Of a DNA stretch of 16,212 bases, positions 1-6,279 are shown in pieces. How positions within the stretch are numbered: position 1 is the stretch's first letter; each line of letters starts with the position of its first letter. Origin of the DNA: Candidatus Sifarchaeum marinoarchaea. Its GTDB lineage: Archaea > Asgardarchaeota > Sifarchaeia > Borrarchaeales > Borrarchaeaceae. The notes beneath the pieces are model-generated. The model made no database searches. It saw only the letters and a program-made list of their open reading frames with translations, and was not told where the DNA came from. The translations under genes and the position numbers were made by a program. Where the stretch lies: contig JAECRW010000019.1 in the NCBI GenBank assembly GCA_016294985.1, positions 1 to 16,212 on the forward strand, written 5' to 3'.

Positions 1-48
1 TTTAAATCCATTGTGTGTTCTTGCTCCACTTTTTTCATTTCGATATTA

Positions 49-66
49 TTTGTTTTAAAAAACAAA
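49..66. repeat. Perfect AT-rich inverted repeat
   Basis: The sequence TTTGTTTT-AA-AAAACAAA is an exact 18-base palindrome with 8-base arms. It lies 165 bases upstream of the first gene. It could be a regulator binding site or the remains of a terminator for a gene to the left. In such AT-rich DNA chance is also possible. Nothing else recognisable was seen in 1-230 apart from a weak A/T-rich promoter-like stretch near 149-156. Confidence 0.4.
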
Positions 67-230
67 CATGTTCTGTGTAAGGAAAATACGTTCTCTGTTA
101 AGCTCTCAGTTATAACTTCACGCCTTGTATAACTTTGATGTCGTTTAATTTTAAAAAATGAGAATTGTTCTAAAAACATTAAAATACAACGAAGTAGTGC
201 CTAATTTAAGATGAATCGAGTGATCTAGAT

Positions 231-1025
231 ATGAGTATTATTGAGTTTCGCAATGCTGTAGACATGATAGCTGGACTAGGGAAAACCCATGTTAGTTTAC
301 TACAAAATCAAACTAGGCTTGGTGAATTACACTTAGAAGAGTATCTTCAGAAAAGATGTTTTATTGAGGCGTATGATGCTGCCTATAAGTATTATCAAAA
401 ACATGGGATCGAACAATTGAAGCAAGCAGTTGATTTTGCTCTGAAAGTCGCTAGAGAAGTCCCACTTGAAAAAAAACGTGTAACCGTTGGAGAATTTATA
501 GAATTCGTTGATTTTCTCTCAGAATTTCCTCGTGAAGTTATTAGCAAATTACATGAAGGAGTAAAAACAGGTGGAATTGACTTCGATCGCTGGTTAGAAT
601 TGCGAAATGACAAAAGTCCATATCAGGAGGCTTGGCTTTTCATTTCAGAATATGGAAAACCTTCATTTCAGACTTGCTGTTCAATGGTATTACAAGCTGA
701 TGCAACAGAAAAAGAAGATAGAATTTTGCATCTTTCCGATAAAATGAAGTTACGGGAGTCTCTGGTGTTAGATCGTTTCAGAAAAATGGTAGAAAAAACC
801 TCACCAAAATCCAAAGAAGTATTAGAAGAAAATAATGAATCACAAGTTGTAAAAGAACCATTAGACAAAAGTAATGAAGCAGAAGTTGGAATGGAAGAAA
901 TTTCATGTAATCAAGCTGAAATAGAGCAAATTAATAACGCTAATTTAGAAGAAACGGAAGCTGCAAAAGAATCCAAAACTGAAAAAAAGGGAAGATTTAG
1001 AAAGCTCTTTAGTCGCAAAAAGTGA
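231..1025 (+). CDS. Unrecognised helical protein with acidic linker and basic C-terminal tail
   Basis: I do not recognise this 264-residue protein. Residues 1-190 look like a folded, mostly helical soluble domain with no signal peptide or membrane segment. Residues about 194-250 form a Glu/Asn/Lys-rich, low-complexity linker, probably disordered. The protein ends in a strongly basic, partly aromatic tail (residues 252-264, with the core GRFRKLFSRKK) that could bind nucleic acid, ribosomes or acidic lipid. The ATG at 231 is supported by GTGATC at 220-225, which complements the 16S rRNA 3' end at suitable spacing. The TPR gene starts 24 bases after the stop, so the two are probably co-transcribed. 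That hints at a protein-protein interaction role, which is inference only. Confidence 0.75.
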   Translation: MSIIEFRNAVDMIAGLGKTHVSLLQNQTRLGELHLEEYLQKRCFIEAYDAAYKYYQKHGIEQLKQAVDFALKVAREVPLEKKRVTVGEFIEFVDFLSEFPREVISKLHEGVKTGGIDFDRWLELRNDKSPYQEAWLFISEYGKPSFQTCCSMVLQADATEKEDRILHLSDKMKLRESLVLDRFRKMVEKTSPKSKEVLEENNESQVVKEPLDKSNEAEVGMEEISCNQAEIEQINNANLEETEAAKESKTEKKGRFRKLFSRKK

Positions 1026-1049
1026 CATAGAAGTGAAGTGGGGAGAGGA

Positions 1050-1535
1050 ATGTCCGCAGATGACTATTTTAAAAGAGGATATGAGTATTTCGAACAAAAC
1101 CAATACCAAAAAGCAATAAACGAATACGAAAAGGCTCTAAAAGTAGATCCAAATCATTACAAAGTCTGGTATAATATGGGTGTTGCTTATGGTATGTTTG
1201 GTGAGCACAATAAAGCAATTGAGTGCTTTCAAAAAGTTATAGAAATTAATCCTAAGTTAGCAGAAGCATGGTACGCTATGGCAGTTGCTTATGGTACACT
1301 AGAAGATCATAAAAAGGTAATCGAAAGTTGTGAAAAAGTAATAGAACTCAACCCTAGACATGAGAGGGCATGGTATAACATGGCTATTGCTTACGGAATA
1401 TTAGGCAACCATGATCAAGAAATTAAATGTTTTGAGAAGGCATTGGAAATAGATCCAAATGATGAATTTGCGAAAAAGAAATTAGAAGAGGCCAAGAAAA
1501 GGTATTCACGCTATTCTGAAGAAAAGAGGAAGTAG
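1050..1535 (+). CDS. Tetratricopeptide repeat (TPR) protein
   Basis: The 161-residue protein is made almost entirely of about four consecutive 34-residue TPR units. Each shows the usual pattern: W/Y-Y-N/A-M-x-x-A-Y-G, then K-A-I-E-x-(F/C)-x-K-(A/V)-(I/L)-E-(I/L)-(D/N)-P. The repeats begin near residues 3, 37, 71 and 105, and a charged helix closes the C-terminus. TPRs form a superhelical scaffold for protein binding, and the partner is unknown. A GTG at 1038 is in frame, but ATG 1050 is preferred: the purine-rich GGGGAGAGG lies directly before it and the TPR fold begins there. There is no signal peptide, so the protein is cytosolic. It is probably co-expressed with the gene 24 bases upstream, whose basic-tailed product is a candidate partner. 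Confidence 0.85.
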   Translation: MSADDYFKRGYEYFEQNQYQKAINEYEKALKVDPNHYKVWYNMGVAYGMFGEHNKAIECFQKVIEINPKLAEAWYAMAVAYGTLEDHKKVIESCEKVIELNPRHERAWYNMAIAYGILGNHDQEIKCFEKALEIDPNDEFAKKKLEEAKKRYSRYSEEKRK

Positions 1536-1590
1536 TTTACAAAAAATATGCAGTGCTCTTGAACAACCATTCAATTGGCATAAAAAAAAG

Positions 1591-1623
1591 TTTTTGTTGA
1601 ATTTAATCTCTCTTGGTGTTTTT
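1591..1623 (+). terminator. Possible oligo-T terminator after the TPR gene
   Basis: The TPR stop codon is followed by a pyrimidine-rich stretch with T runs at 1591-1595 and 1619-1623. A short ATTCAA/TTGAAT inverted repeat spans about 1569-1603. Archaeal RNA polymerase terminates at such T tracts. The signal is weaker than the one after the ACP gene. Confidence 0.35.
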
Positions 1624-1665
1624 CCTTTCAGATTGAATGTAGGCGATATAATTGTCTACGATTAT

Positions 1666-1680
1666 TGAAGGTTTAAATAT
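1666..1680 (+). promoter_or_regulatory. Archaeal promoter (BRE/TATA) for the thiolase operon
   Basis: The sequence TTGAAGGTTTAAATA combines a purine-rich BRE-like part with a TTTAAATA TATA box. A start site about 25 bases downstream, near 1703, would give a leader of about 30 bases carrying the AGGAGG site. A second AT-rich stretch at 1698-1707 lies too close to the start codon to serve as the TATA box. Confidence 0.5.
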
Positions 1681-1723
1681 GAGAATAAACTAATATTTTA
1701 TTTATATCGAATAAGTAAACTCC

Positions 1724-1729
1724 AGGAGG
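1724..1729 (+). promoter_or_regulatory. Ribosome binding site that selects the TTG start at 1737
   Basis: AGGAGG lies 7 bases before TTG 1737 but only 1 base before the alternative in-frame TTG at 1731. The second TTG is therefore the likely start. The protein then begins M-E-T-N-A-S-I-V-G-V-G, a normal thiolase N-terminus. Confidence 0.6.
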
Positions 1730-1736
1730 GTTGAGA

Positions 1737-2999
1737 TTGGAGACGAACGCGTCAATAGTTGGTGTTGGATGCACTAAATTTGGAAATGTGTTGGACACAC
1801 CCGAATTACAAGACAAAACTTTCCATGAACTGATTGCAGAAGCAGCATTTGAGGCAATGGATGATGCTGGAATGACGGGGAAAGACATAGATGCATTCTA
1901 CGTCGGAAGTATGTTGAGTCATACCTCCCGTGTGTATAGCCATCATACGCAACTGTGCGATTGGCTAGGCTTACAGCTTAAACCCGGTTTGCATTTTGCA
2001 ACTGCGTGCTCCACTATGAATACAGGTATAGGGCTTGCAGCAATGTCTTCGCTTTCAGGAAAGTATAAAAACGTCCTTGTTGTTGGAGCAGAGACACTTA
2101 TGTCGTATCCAGATGATAATCCAGTCAAGAGGAAAGCGGTGGACCCTGTAGATCTGTGGTATTGGACAGATTTTGGCGTTGACCAGATGTATGCATATCA
2201 TCATTGCTATGACATCGCAACAGCCTATGGTGCAATACCCACAATGGGTTATGCAAAAAAGTATGGTTTGAGCGATGAGAAGATGGATGAAGTAATGTAC
2301 AATGTGCACAAAGCAGTAAGAAGACATTCCTCTCTGAATCCAAAGGCATTTGTTACAGAGGATTTACAGGAATCCGCAAGATTAAAAGATTTCAGAGATC
2401 CACTAAAATTCTGGCAGTCGCATAACAATCCCTATTTTGCATATCCAACGAGGCTGCTAAGTGCGTTAAATACTGTTGATGGAGCTGCCGCGTTCATAGT
2501 AACGCGTCCTGAAGAGGCTAAAAAATACCATGAACAACCAATAGACATAGTAGGATTCCATTGGGCAGTAAGCAACTATCCTTGGTACGGAAAGGACCCA
2601 ACAGACTGGGCGATAGACAAAACTTCCTTTGCAAATGCATACAAAATGGCAGGCGTAACAGGAAAGGATCTAGACTATTTGTATGTGCACGATTGCATGC
2701 AAATCTATCAATTAATACTTCCCGAGATAGCAGGCTACTTTGAAGAAGGAGAAGCATGGCAGGCAGCAATGGAAGGGAGGATAATGTTCGATGGTGACAA
2801 ACCGTTGAATACATCTGGAGGAAGACATGGAAAAGGTCATGCATTTGGAGCATCCCCTGGCTCGGAAACCTATGAAATCGTTAAACAAATGAGAGGCGAA
2901 GCAGATAAGAGGCAGGTAAAGAAGGAAATTGAGATAGCAGCACAACATAATCATGGCTATGGAATGCATTCGGCTGTAACAATATTCAAAAAGAGGTGA
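1737..2999 (+). CDS. Thiolase, archaeal SCP2-like acetyl-CoA C-acyltransferase
   Basis: This 420-residue thiolase-fold enzyme forms or cleaves carbon-carbon bonds between acyl thioesters, classically 2 acetyl-CoA to acetoacetyl-CoA plus CoA. The nucleophilic cysteine is Cys91 in T-A-C-S-T. The C-terminal half has HDC (residues 318-320), N-T-S-G-G (358-362) and G-H-A-F-G-A-S (His368). In place of the CxG loop of classical thiolases there is N-H-G-Y-G (His406), as in SCP2-type thiolases, where the HDCF cysteine (here Cys320) is thought to act as the base. The DUF35 gene starts a few bases after the stop. This pairing is characteristic of archaeal thiolases, which in the mevalonate pathway assemble with HMG-CoA synthase. 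No HMG-CoA synthase is present here, and an ACP follows instead. Substrate chain length and whether ACP-bound acyl groups are used cannot be read from the sequence. Confidence 0.9.
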   Translation: METNASIVGVGCTKFGNVLDTPELQDKTFHELIAEAAFEAMDDAGMTGKDIDAFYVGSMLSHTSRVYSHHTQLCDWLGLQLKPGLHFATACSTMNTGIGLAAMSSLSGKYKNVLVVGAETLMSYPDDNPVKRKAVDPVDLWYWTDFGVDQMYAYHHCYDIATAYGAIPTMGYAKKYGLSDEKMDEVMYNVHKAVRRHSSLNPKAFVTEDLQESARLKDFRDPLKFWQSHNNPYFAYPTRLLSALNTVDGAAAFIVTRPEEAKKYHEQPIDIVGFHWAVSNYPWYGKDPTDWAIDKTSFANAYKMAGVTGKDLDYLYVHDCMQIYQLILPEIAGYFEEGEAWQAAMEGRIMFDGDKPLNTSGGRHGKGHAFGASPGSETYEIVKQMRGEADKRQVKKEIEIAAQHNHGYGMHSAVTIFKKR

Positions 3000-3004
3000 T
3001 CAGA

Positions 3005-3406
3005 ATGGTACAAAAAGTTGCAAAAAGATTTTATGACAGTTTGGTAGCAGGCACAATACTCGCTGCACAATGTAACGATTGTGGAAATTGGACGTTTCCT
3101 CCTGTTACAGCTTGCCGAGAATGCGGAAGTAGAAACATTGAAATGAAAGAAATAAGCGGAGAAGGAACGGTATATTTCTATTCAACAAGCATCTTGCCGC
3201 CAAAGAAGTTTGCAGAATACTCGCCTTATGCATACGGACTCATTGAGCTTAAAGAAGGGCCAGCCTTTATGACTATGGTTGAAGGATTGGATGCTTCAAC
3301 ACCAGAAAAGATTGCAGAAGGAAATAAAAGATTGCCTTTGCCAGTTAAAGCAGAAGTCATAGAAAGAGCGGGAATGAATGTAGTATGCTTTAGGATTAGT
3401 GAATAG
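3005..3406 (+). CDS. DUF35 OB-fold/zinc-ribbon protein, thiolase partner
   Basis: This 133-residue protein has an N-terminal helix, a rubredoxin-like zinc ribbon with four cysteines (Cys23, Cys26, Cys37, Cys40 in C-N-D-C and C-R-E-C) and a C-terminal OB-fold β-barrel. This is the DUF35 architecture. In the archaeal thiolase/HMG-CoA synthase complex the family bridges the two enzymes and helps form a shared CoA-binding site. A GTG at 2996 overlaps the thiolase stop. ATG 3005 is the better start because GAGGTGATC (2993-3001) sits just before it. The near-overlap with the thiolase gene supports a stoichiometric complex. All four metal ligands are intact, so the protein should be functional. What it bridges to here is open, the ACP being the obvious candidate. 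Confidence 0.9.
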   Translation: MVQKVAKRFYDSLVAGTILAAQCNDCGNWTFPPVTACRECGSRNIEMKEISGEGTVYFYSTSILPPKKFAEYSPYAYGLIELKEGPAFMTMVEGLDASTPEKIAEGNKRLPLPVKAEVIERAGMNVVCFRISE

Positions 3407-3457
3407 TCTGCGAAGAAATCAGTAACATGTAGAGCTTTTCAAAAGTGGTGAGCAGTA

Positions 3458-3700
3458 ATGGAAGTTGAAAAGAAGTTCCTAGAGATCGTTATGGACATAT
3501 TTAGGGCAAATCCTGAAACACTTACAGACGATACGAAATTTATAGATGATTTACACGCTAAGTCCATTGATACCATCGCATTGATTGCAGCAACGGAGAA
3601 CACATTTGGTATAAGAGTCCCATCACAGGATGCACGTAAGAACCAAACTATAGGACAAGCCATTGAGTACATAAAGAAGAAATTAAGCGAAAAAGCTTAA
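3458..3700 (+). CDS. Acyl carrier protein
   Basis: This 80-residue acidic helical protein has the size and pattern of an ACP. An N-terminal helix and an acidic loop (T-D-D-T-K-F-I-D-D-L) lead to Ser36 in the motif A-K-S-I-D-T-I, followed by helix II (A-L-I-A-A-T-E) and the F-G-I-R-V-P segment. Ser36 is the expected attachment site for 4'-phosphopantetheine. The residue before the serine is Lys rather than the usual Asp of DSL, a noteworthy but tolerated change. GGTGA (3447-3451) supports ATG 3458. The gene lies 51 bases after the DUF35 gene and is followed by a strong T-tract. The enzyme expected to activate it, AcpS, is encoded 2.2 kb downstream. ACPs are uncommon in archaea, and the role here (acyl carrier for the thiolase/DUF35 pair?) is inference. 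Confidence 0.85.
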   Translation: MEVEKKFLEIVMDIFRANPETLTDDTKFIDDLHAKSIDTIALIAATENTFGIRVPSQDARKNQTIGQAIEYIKKKLSEKA

Positions 3701-3732
3701 TTTTTTCCTCTTTAATTTTTTCAACCTTTTTT
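3701..3732 (+). terminator. Strong oligo-T terminator between the ACP gene and pta
   Basis: Three T6 runs (3701-3706, 3716-3721, 3727-3732) start right after the ACP stop codon, with no hairpin needed. This is the typical archaeal intrinsic terminator. It suggests that thiolase/DUF35/ACP form one transcript and that pta-ackA-acpS form a second, or that read-through is attenuated. No convincing TATA box was found in the roughly 30 bases left before pta. Confidence 0.6.
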
Positions 3733-3765
3733 GATATCAGATTATTTTTGATAACAGGTGGTAAG

Positions 3766-4767
3766 ATGGTTATAAAAGATATTCTTAGAAGGGCTGAAGG
3801 GCTTCAGAAGAGGATAATATTTCCAGAAGGGAGCGACAAGCGCATTATCAAAGCTGCGAAACTGACAGCAGAAAATAATACAATAATACCCATCCTTGTT
3901 GGAGATGAACGCATAATAGGACAAAAAGCAAATGAGCTTGGTGTTAAACTAGATAATTTCGAAATAATTGAACCGTCTACAAGCTCAAAACTAGAACAAT
4001 ACGTTTCTCTTTATTCAGAATTATCGAAAATCCCAGAAAGAACGTCTAAACAGATAATTCAGCAATCTATATTTTACTCCGCAATGGCATTAAAGTCTAG
4101 CTACGCGGACGGTATGATTGGAGGACTCGTTTATACTTCTGGAGACTTTATAGCAGTATGCAATGGCGTGATAGGACTTAGGAAAGAAATCAAAGTTCCC
4201 TCAAGTTTCTTTATAATGGAAATCCCAAGCCATGAAGGAGGAGAAAATGGTTTTCTACTTTACGCCGATGCTTCTGTGAATCCAAATCCAACTGCTGAAG
4301 AACTTGCAGATATTGCAATTTCTACTGGTCATAGTGCAAAAATGCTCTTAGGTTGGGAACCAAGGGTCGCAATGCTTTCTTTCTCTACTAAGGGAAGTGC
4401 TGACCATCCTGATGTCACAAAAGTTGTTGATGCCGTTAAATTAGCACATAAAAAAGCCAAGGATATGAAAATAGGGGGAGAATTTCAAGCAGACACAGCT
4501 CTTGTTCTTTCTACGGCAAAAAGAAAAATAAAAGCAGATGATATTGGAGATGTTGCAGGTCGAGCAAATATCCTTATCTTTCCTGACTTGGACGCAGGGA
4601 ATATCGCGTATAAACTCACACAGATCCTTGCTAAGGCTAATGCGTACGGCCCTATTTTACAAGGTTTCGCAAAACCATTGAGTGACCTTTCTAGAGGTGC
4701 AACAGTTGAAGATATTGTTGGTGTTATCGCGATAGTTAGTGTAATCGCGGATAGGTGGGACGCATGA
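3766..4767 (+). CDS. pta: Phosphate acetyltransferase
   Basis: The enzyme interconverts acetyl-CoA plus phosphate and acetyl phosphate plus CoA. Its 333 residues equal the length of the single-domain Pta of Methanosarcina. Family motifs run along the whole chain: F-P-E-G-S-D-K-R, A-D-G-M-I-G-G, L-L-Y-A-D-A-S-V-N-P-N-P-T-A-E, A-M-L-S-F-S-T-K-G-S-A, F-P-D-L-D-A-G-N-I-A-Y-K, G-P-I-L-Q-G and D-L-S-R-G. The active-site pair Ser309-Arg310 falls at the same numbers as in M. thermophila Pta. An in-frame TTG at 3748 exists, but ATG 3766 follows GGTGGT (3757-3762) and gives the normal N-terminus. The stop overlaps the ackA start by 4 bases, so the two should be translated together. Phosphate butyryltransferase is a less likely alternative given the acetate kinase partner. 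Confidence 0.95.
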   Translation: MVIKDILRRAEGLQKRIIFPEGSDKRIIKAAKLTAENNTIIPILVGDERIIGQKANELGVKLDNFEIIEPSTSSKLEQYVSLYSELSKIPERTSKQIIQQSIFYSAMALKSSYADGMIGGLVYTSGDFIAVCNGVIGLRKEIKVPSSFFIMEIPSHEGGENGFLLYADASVNPNPTAEELADIAISTGHSAKMLLGWEPRVAMLSFSTKGSADHPDVTKVVDAVKLAHKKAKDMKIGGEFQADTALVLSTAKRKIKADDIGDVAGRANILIFPDLDAGNIAYKLTQILAKANAYGPILQGFAKPLSDLSRGATVEDIVGVIAIVSVIADRWDA

Positions 4768-5897
4768 AAATTCTGGTTTTAAATTGTGGAAGCAGTTCAA
4801 TAAAATACAAACTCTTTGAAAACGAAAATCCTCTTACTTCAGGCTTGATTGAAAAAATCGGCGAAAAGGACTCTCCCATACAAAATTACGCTCAAGGAAT
4901 AGAACGCTTGGTAAGCCAGCTCTTAGAAAGCGGCAAAATCGAATCTCTCTCTGAAATCGATGCTGTTGGTCATAGAGTGGTTCACGGTGGAGAATTATCT
5001 GAATCTTCAATTATAGACGAGAGCGTGATTGAAAAAATCAAAAACTATTGCGAGCTTGCACCCCTTCACAATCCAGTTAACTTAAAAGGTATAATGGAGA
5101 TGCAAAAGAGGCTTCCAGACGTCCCTCATGTTGCTGTTTTTGATACTGCCTTTCATCAGACAATGCCAGCCTACGCTTTTCTTTATGGACTTCCATATGA
5201 ATATTACGAAAAAGAAGGAATTAGAAGATACGGATTTCATGGAACGTCTCATGATTATGTTGCTGAAAAGGCAGCAAAGTTGCTTAACAAACCGCTGAGC
5301 GAATTAAATCTTATAACATGCCATCTCGGTGCAGGATGCAGTATGGCTGCGATAAAAAACGGAAAAGTAATTGATACAAGCATGGGCTTGACTCCACTGG
5401 AGGGCCTTATCATGGGTACGAGGAGTGGCGATATAGACGCGGGTGTAGTTATATACTTTGCAAATCAGAAAAAAATGACTTTTAGTGAAATAGATGAACT
5501 CCTAAACAAAAGAAGCGGGCTTGCTGGCATCTCTGGTGTCGGAAAAGATATACGGGTCATAATAGAGGAGGACAAAAGAGGAAGCAAAAGATCTAGGCTC
5601 GCAATCGAGATGTTTTGCTATAGATTAAAAAAATATTTCGGGGCATACGCGGCAGCGCTTGACAGGGTAGATGCAATCGTTTTTACTGCTGGAATAGGTG
5701 AACATCGTCCTTTGGTGAGAAGCCTTTCTACGGACATAAAGATTCTTGGCATAGAGATTGATGAAAACAAGAACAAACAAATGGTCGGAAGAGATGGAAT
5801 AATAAGCTCAGATAATTCTAAAATAAAGGTTCTTGTTATAGGTACTGATGAAGAGAAAAAAATAGCAATAGAGACTGTGAGGTTGGTTATTCAGTGA
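4764..5897 (+). CDS. ackA: Acetate kinase
   Basis: The enzyme transfers phosphate between acetyl phosphate and ADP, making ATP and acetate, or runs in reverse to activate acetate. All catalytic residues known from M. thermophila AckA are visible: Asn7 (N-C-G-S-S-S), Arg71 (G-H-R-V-V-H-G), His102 (P-L-H-N-P), Asp127 (F-D-T-A-F-H), His159 (G-F-H-G-T-S-H), Arg220 (G-T-R-S-G-D) and Glu363 (T-D-E-E). The protein has 377 residues. From His102 onward every active-site residue sits exactly 21 positions earlier than in M. thermophila, which indicates a compact N-terminal domain rather than a damaged gene. ATG 4764 overlaps the pta stop (ATGA). The 3' end overlaps acpS through GTGA. A GTG at 4755 is in frame but less likely. 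Confidence 0.95.
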   Translation: MKILVLNCGSSSIKYKLFENENPLTSGLIEKIGEKDSPIQNYAQGIERLVSQLLESGKIESLSEIDAVGHRVVHGGELSESSIIDESVIEKIKNYCELAPLHNPVNLKGIMEMQKRLPDVPHVAVFDTAFHQTMPAYAFLYGLPYEYYEKEGIRRYGFHGTSHDYVAEKAAKLLNKPLSELNLITCHLGAGCSMAAIKNGKVIDTSMGLTPLEGLIMGTRSGDIDAGVVIYFANQKKMTFSEIDELLNKRSGLAGISGVGKDIRVIIEEDKRGSKRSRLAIEMFCYRLKKYFGAYAAALDRVDAIVFTAGIGEHRPLVRSLSTDIKILGIEIDENKNKQMVGRDGIISSDNSKIKVLVIGTDEEKKIAIETVRLVIQ

Positions 5898-6259
5898 TAG
5901 AGGGCATAGGCATAGATGTGATTGAATTAGGAAAAGTAAAGCAGCATTCTAAAAATAAGGCATTCATTGACAAGGTTTTCACCCAGAACGAACTTGCATA
6001 TTTTAAAACAAAAAAGAATCCTATTCCTCACATTGCAACCACATTTGCAGCCAAGGAAGCTGTTTTCAAAGCTCTTGGTACAGGATGGGGCGATGGAAAA
6101 GAAATAGAAATCACAAGGGATGAGGATAACAGACCTTATGTTATCTTAAAAGGAAATCTGGAAGAATCTGCTAAAAATAAAAACATACTCATAAGTCTCT
6201 CTTACACTGATAGTGTTGCGGTTGCTATTGCGCTGATTGAAAGTAAAAACAAATTATAA
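5894..6259 (+). CDS. acpS: Holo-[acyl-carrier-protein] synthase (phosphopantetheinyl transferase)
   Basis: AcpS transfers 4'-phosphopantetheine from CoA to the conserved serine of apo-ACP. The 121 residues match the usual AcpS size. The metal-binding Asp8 is in G-I-G-I-D-V-I-E, and Glu55 is in F-A-A-K-E-A-V-F-K-A-L-G-T-G. The C-terminal S-L-S-Y-T-D-S-V-A-V-A corresponds to the family's S-(I/L)-(S/T)-(H/Y) strand. The GTG start at 5894 overlaps the ackA stop (GTGA), which makes translational coupling very likely. Coupling to ackA instead of to the ACP gene is unusual and ties carrier activation to the acetyl-CoA/acetate module. The natural substrate is probably the ACP at 3458-3700, the only candidate in the window. 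The gene is intact, and a convergent pseudogene ends 20 bases after it. Confidence 0.92.
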   Translation: MIEGIGIDVIELGKVKQHSKNKAFIDKVFTQNELAYFKTKKNPIPHIATTFAAKEAVFKALGTGWGDGKEIEITRDEDNRPYVILKGNLEESAKNKNILISLSYTDSVAVAIALIESKNKL

Positions 6260-6279
6260 CCAGATAAAGTCCAAGAATT

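Noticed and set aside
1..38. A 12-codon minus-strand frame starting at ATG 38 and open to the left edge (M-K-K-V-E-Q...), possibly the start of a divergent gene.
   Set aside because: It is too short to judge, with no Shine-Dalgarno site and no recognisable motif.
1569..1603. An ATTCAA...TTGAAT hairpin as a riboswitch or intrinsic bacterial terminator before the thiolase operon.
   Set aside because: The stem is only 6 AT-rich pairs with a long loop; the T-runs alone better explain a terminator, and no riboswitch core is visible.
2518..2853. A 111-codon minus-strand frame inside the thiolase gene, and several others of 60-90 codons there.
   Set aside because: They are antisense to a well-conserved thiolase, have low-complexity, Leu/His/Ser-rich translations, and lack ribosome sites.
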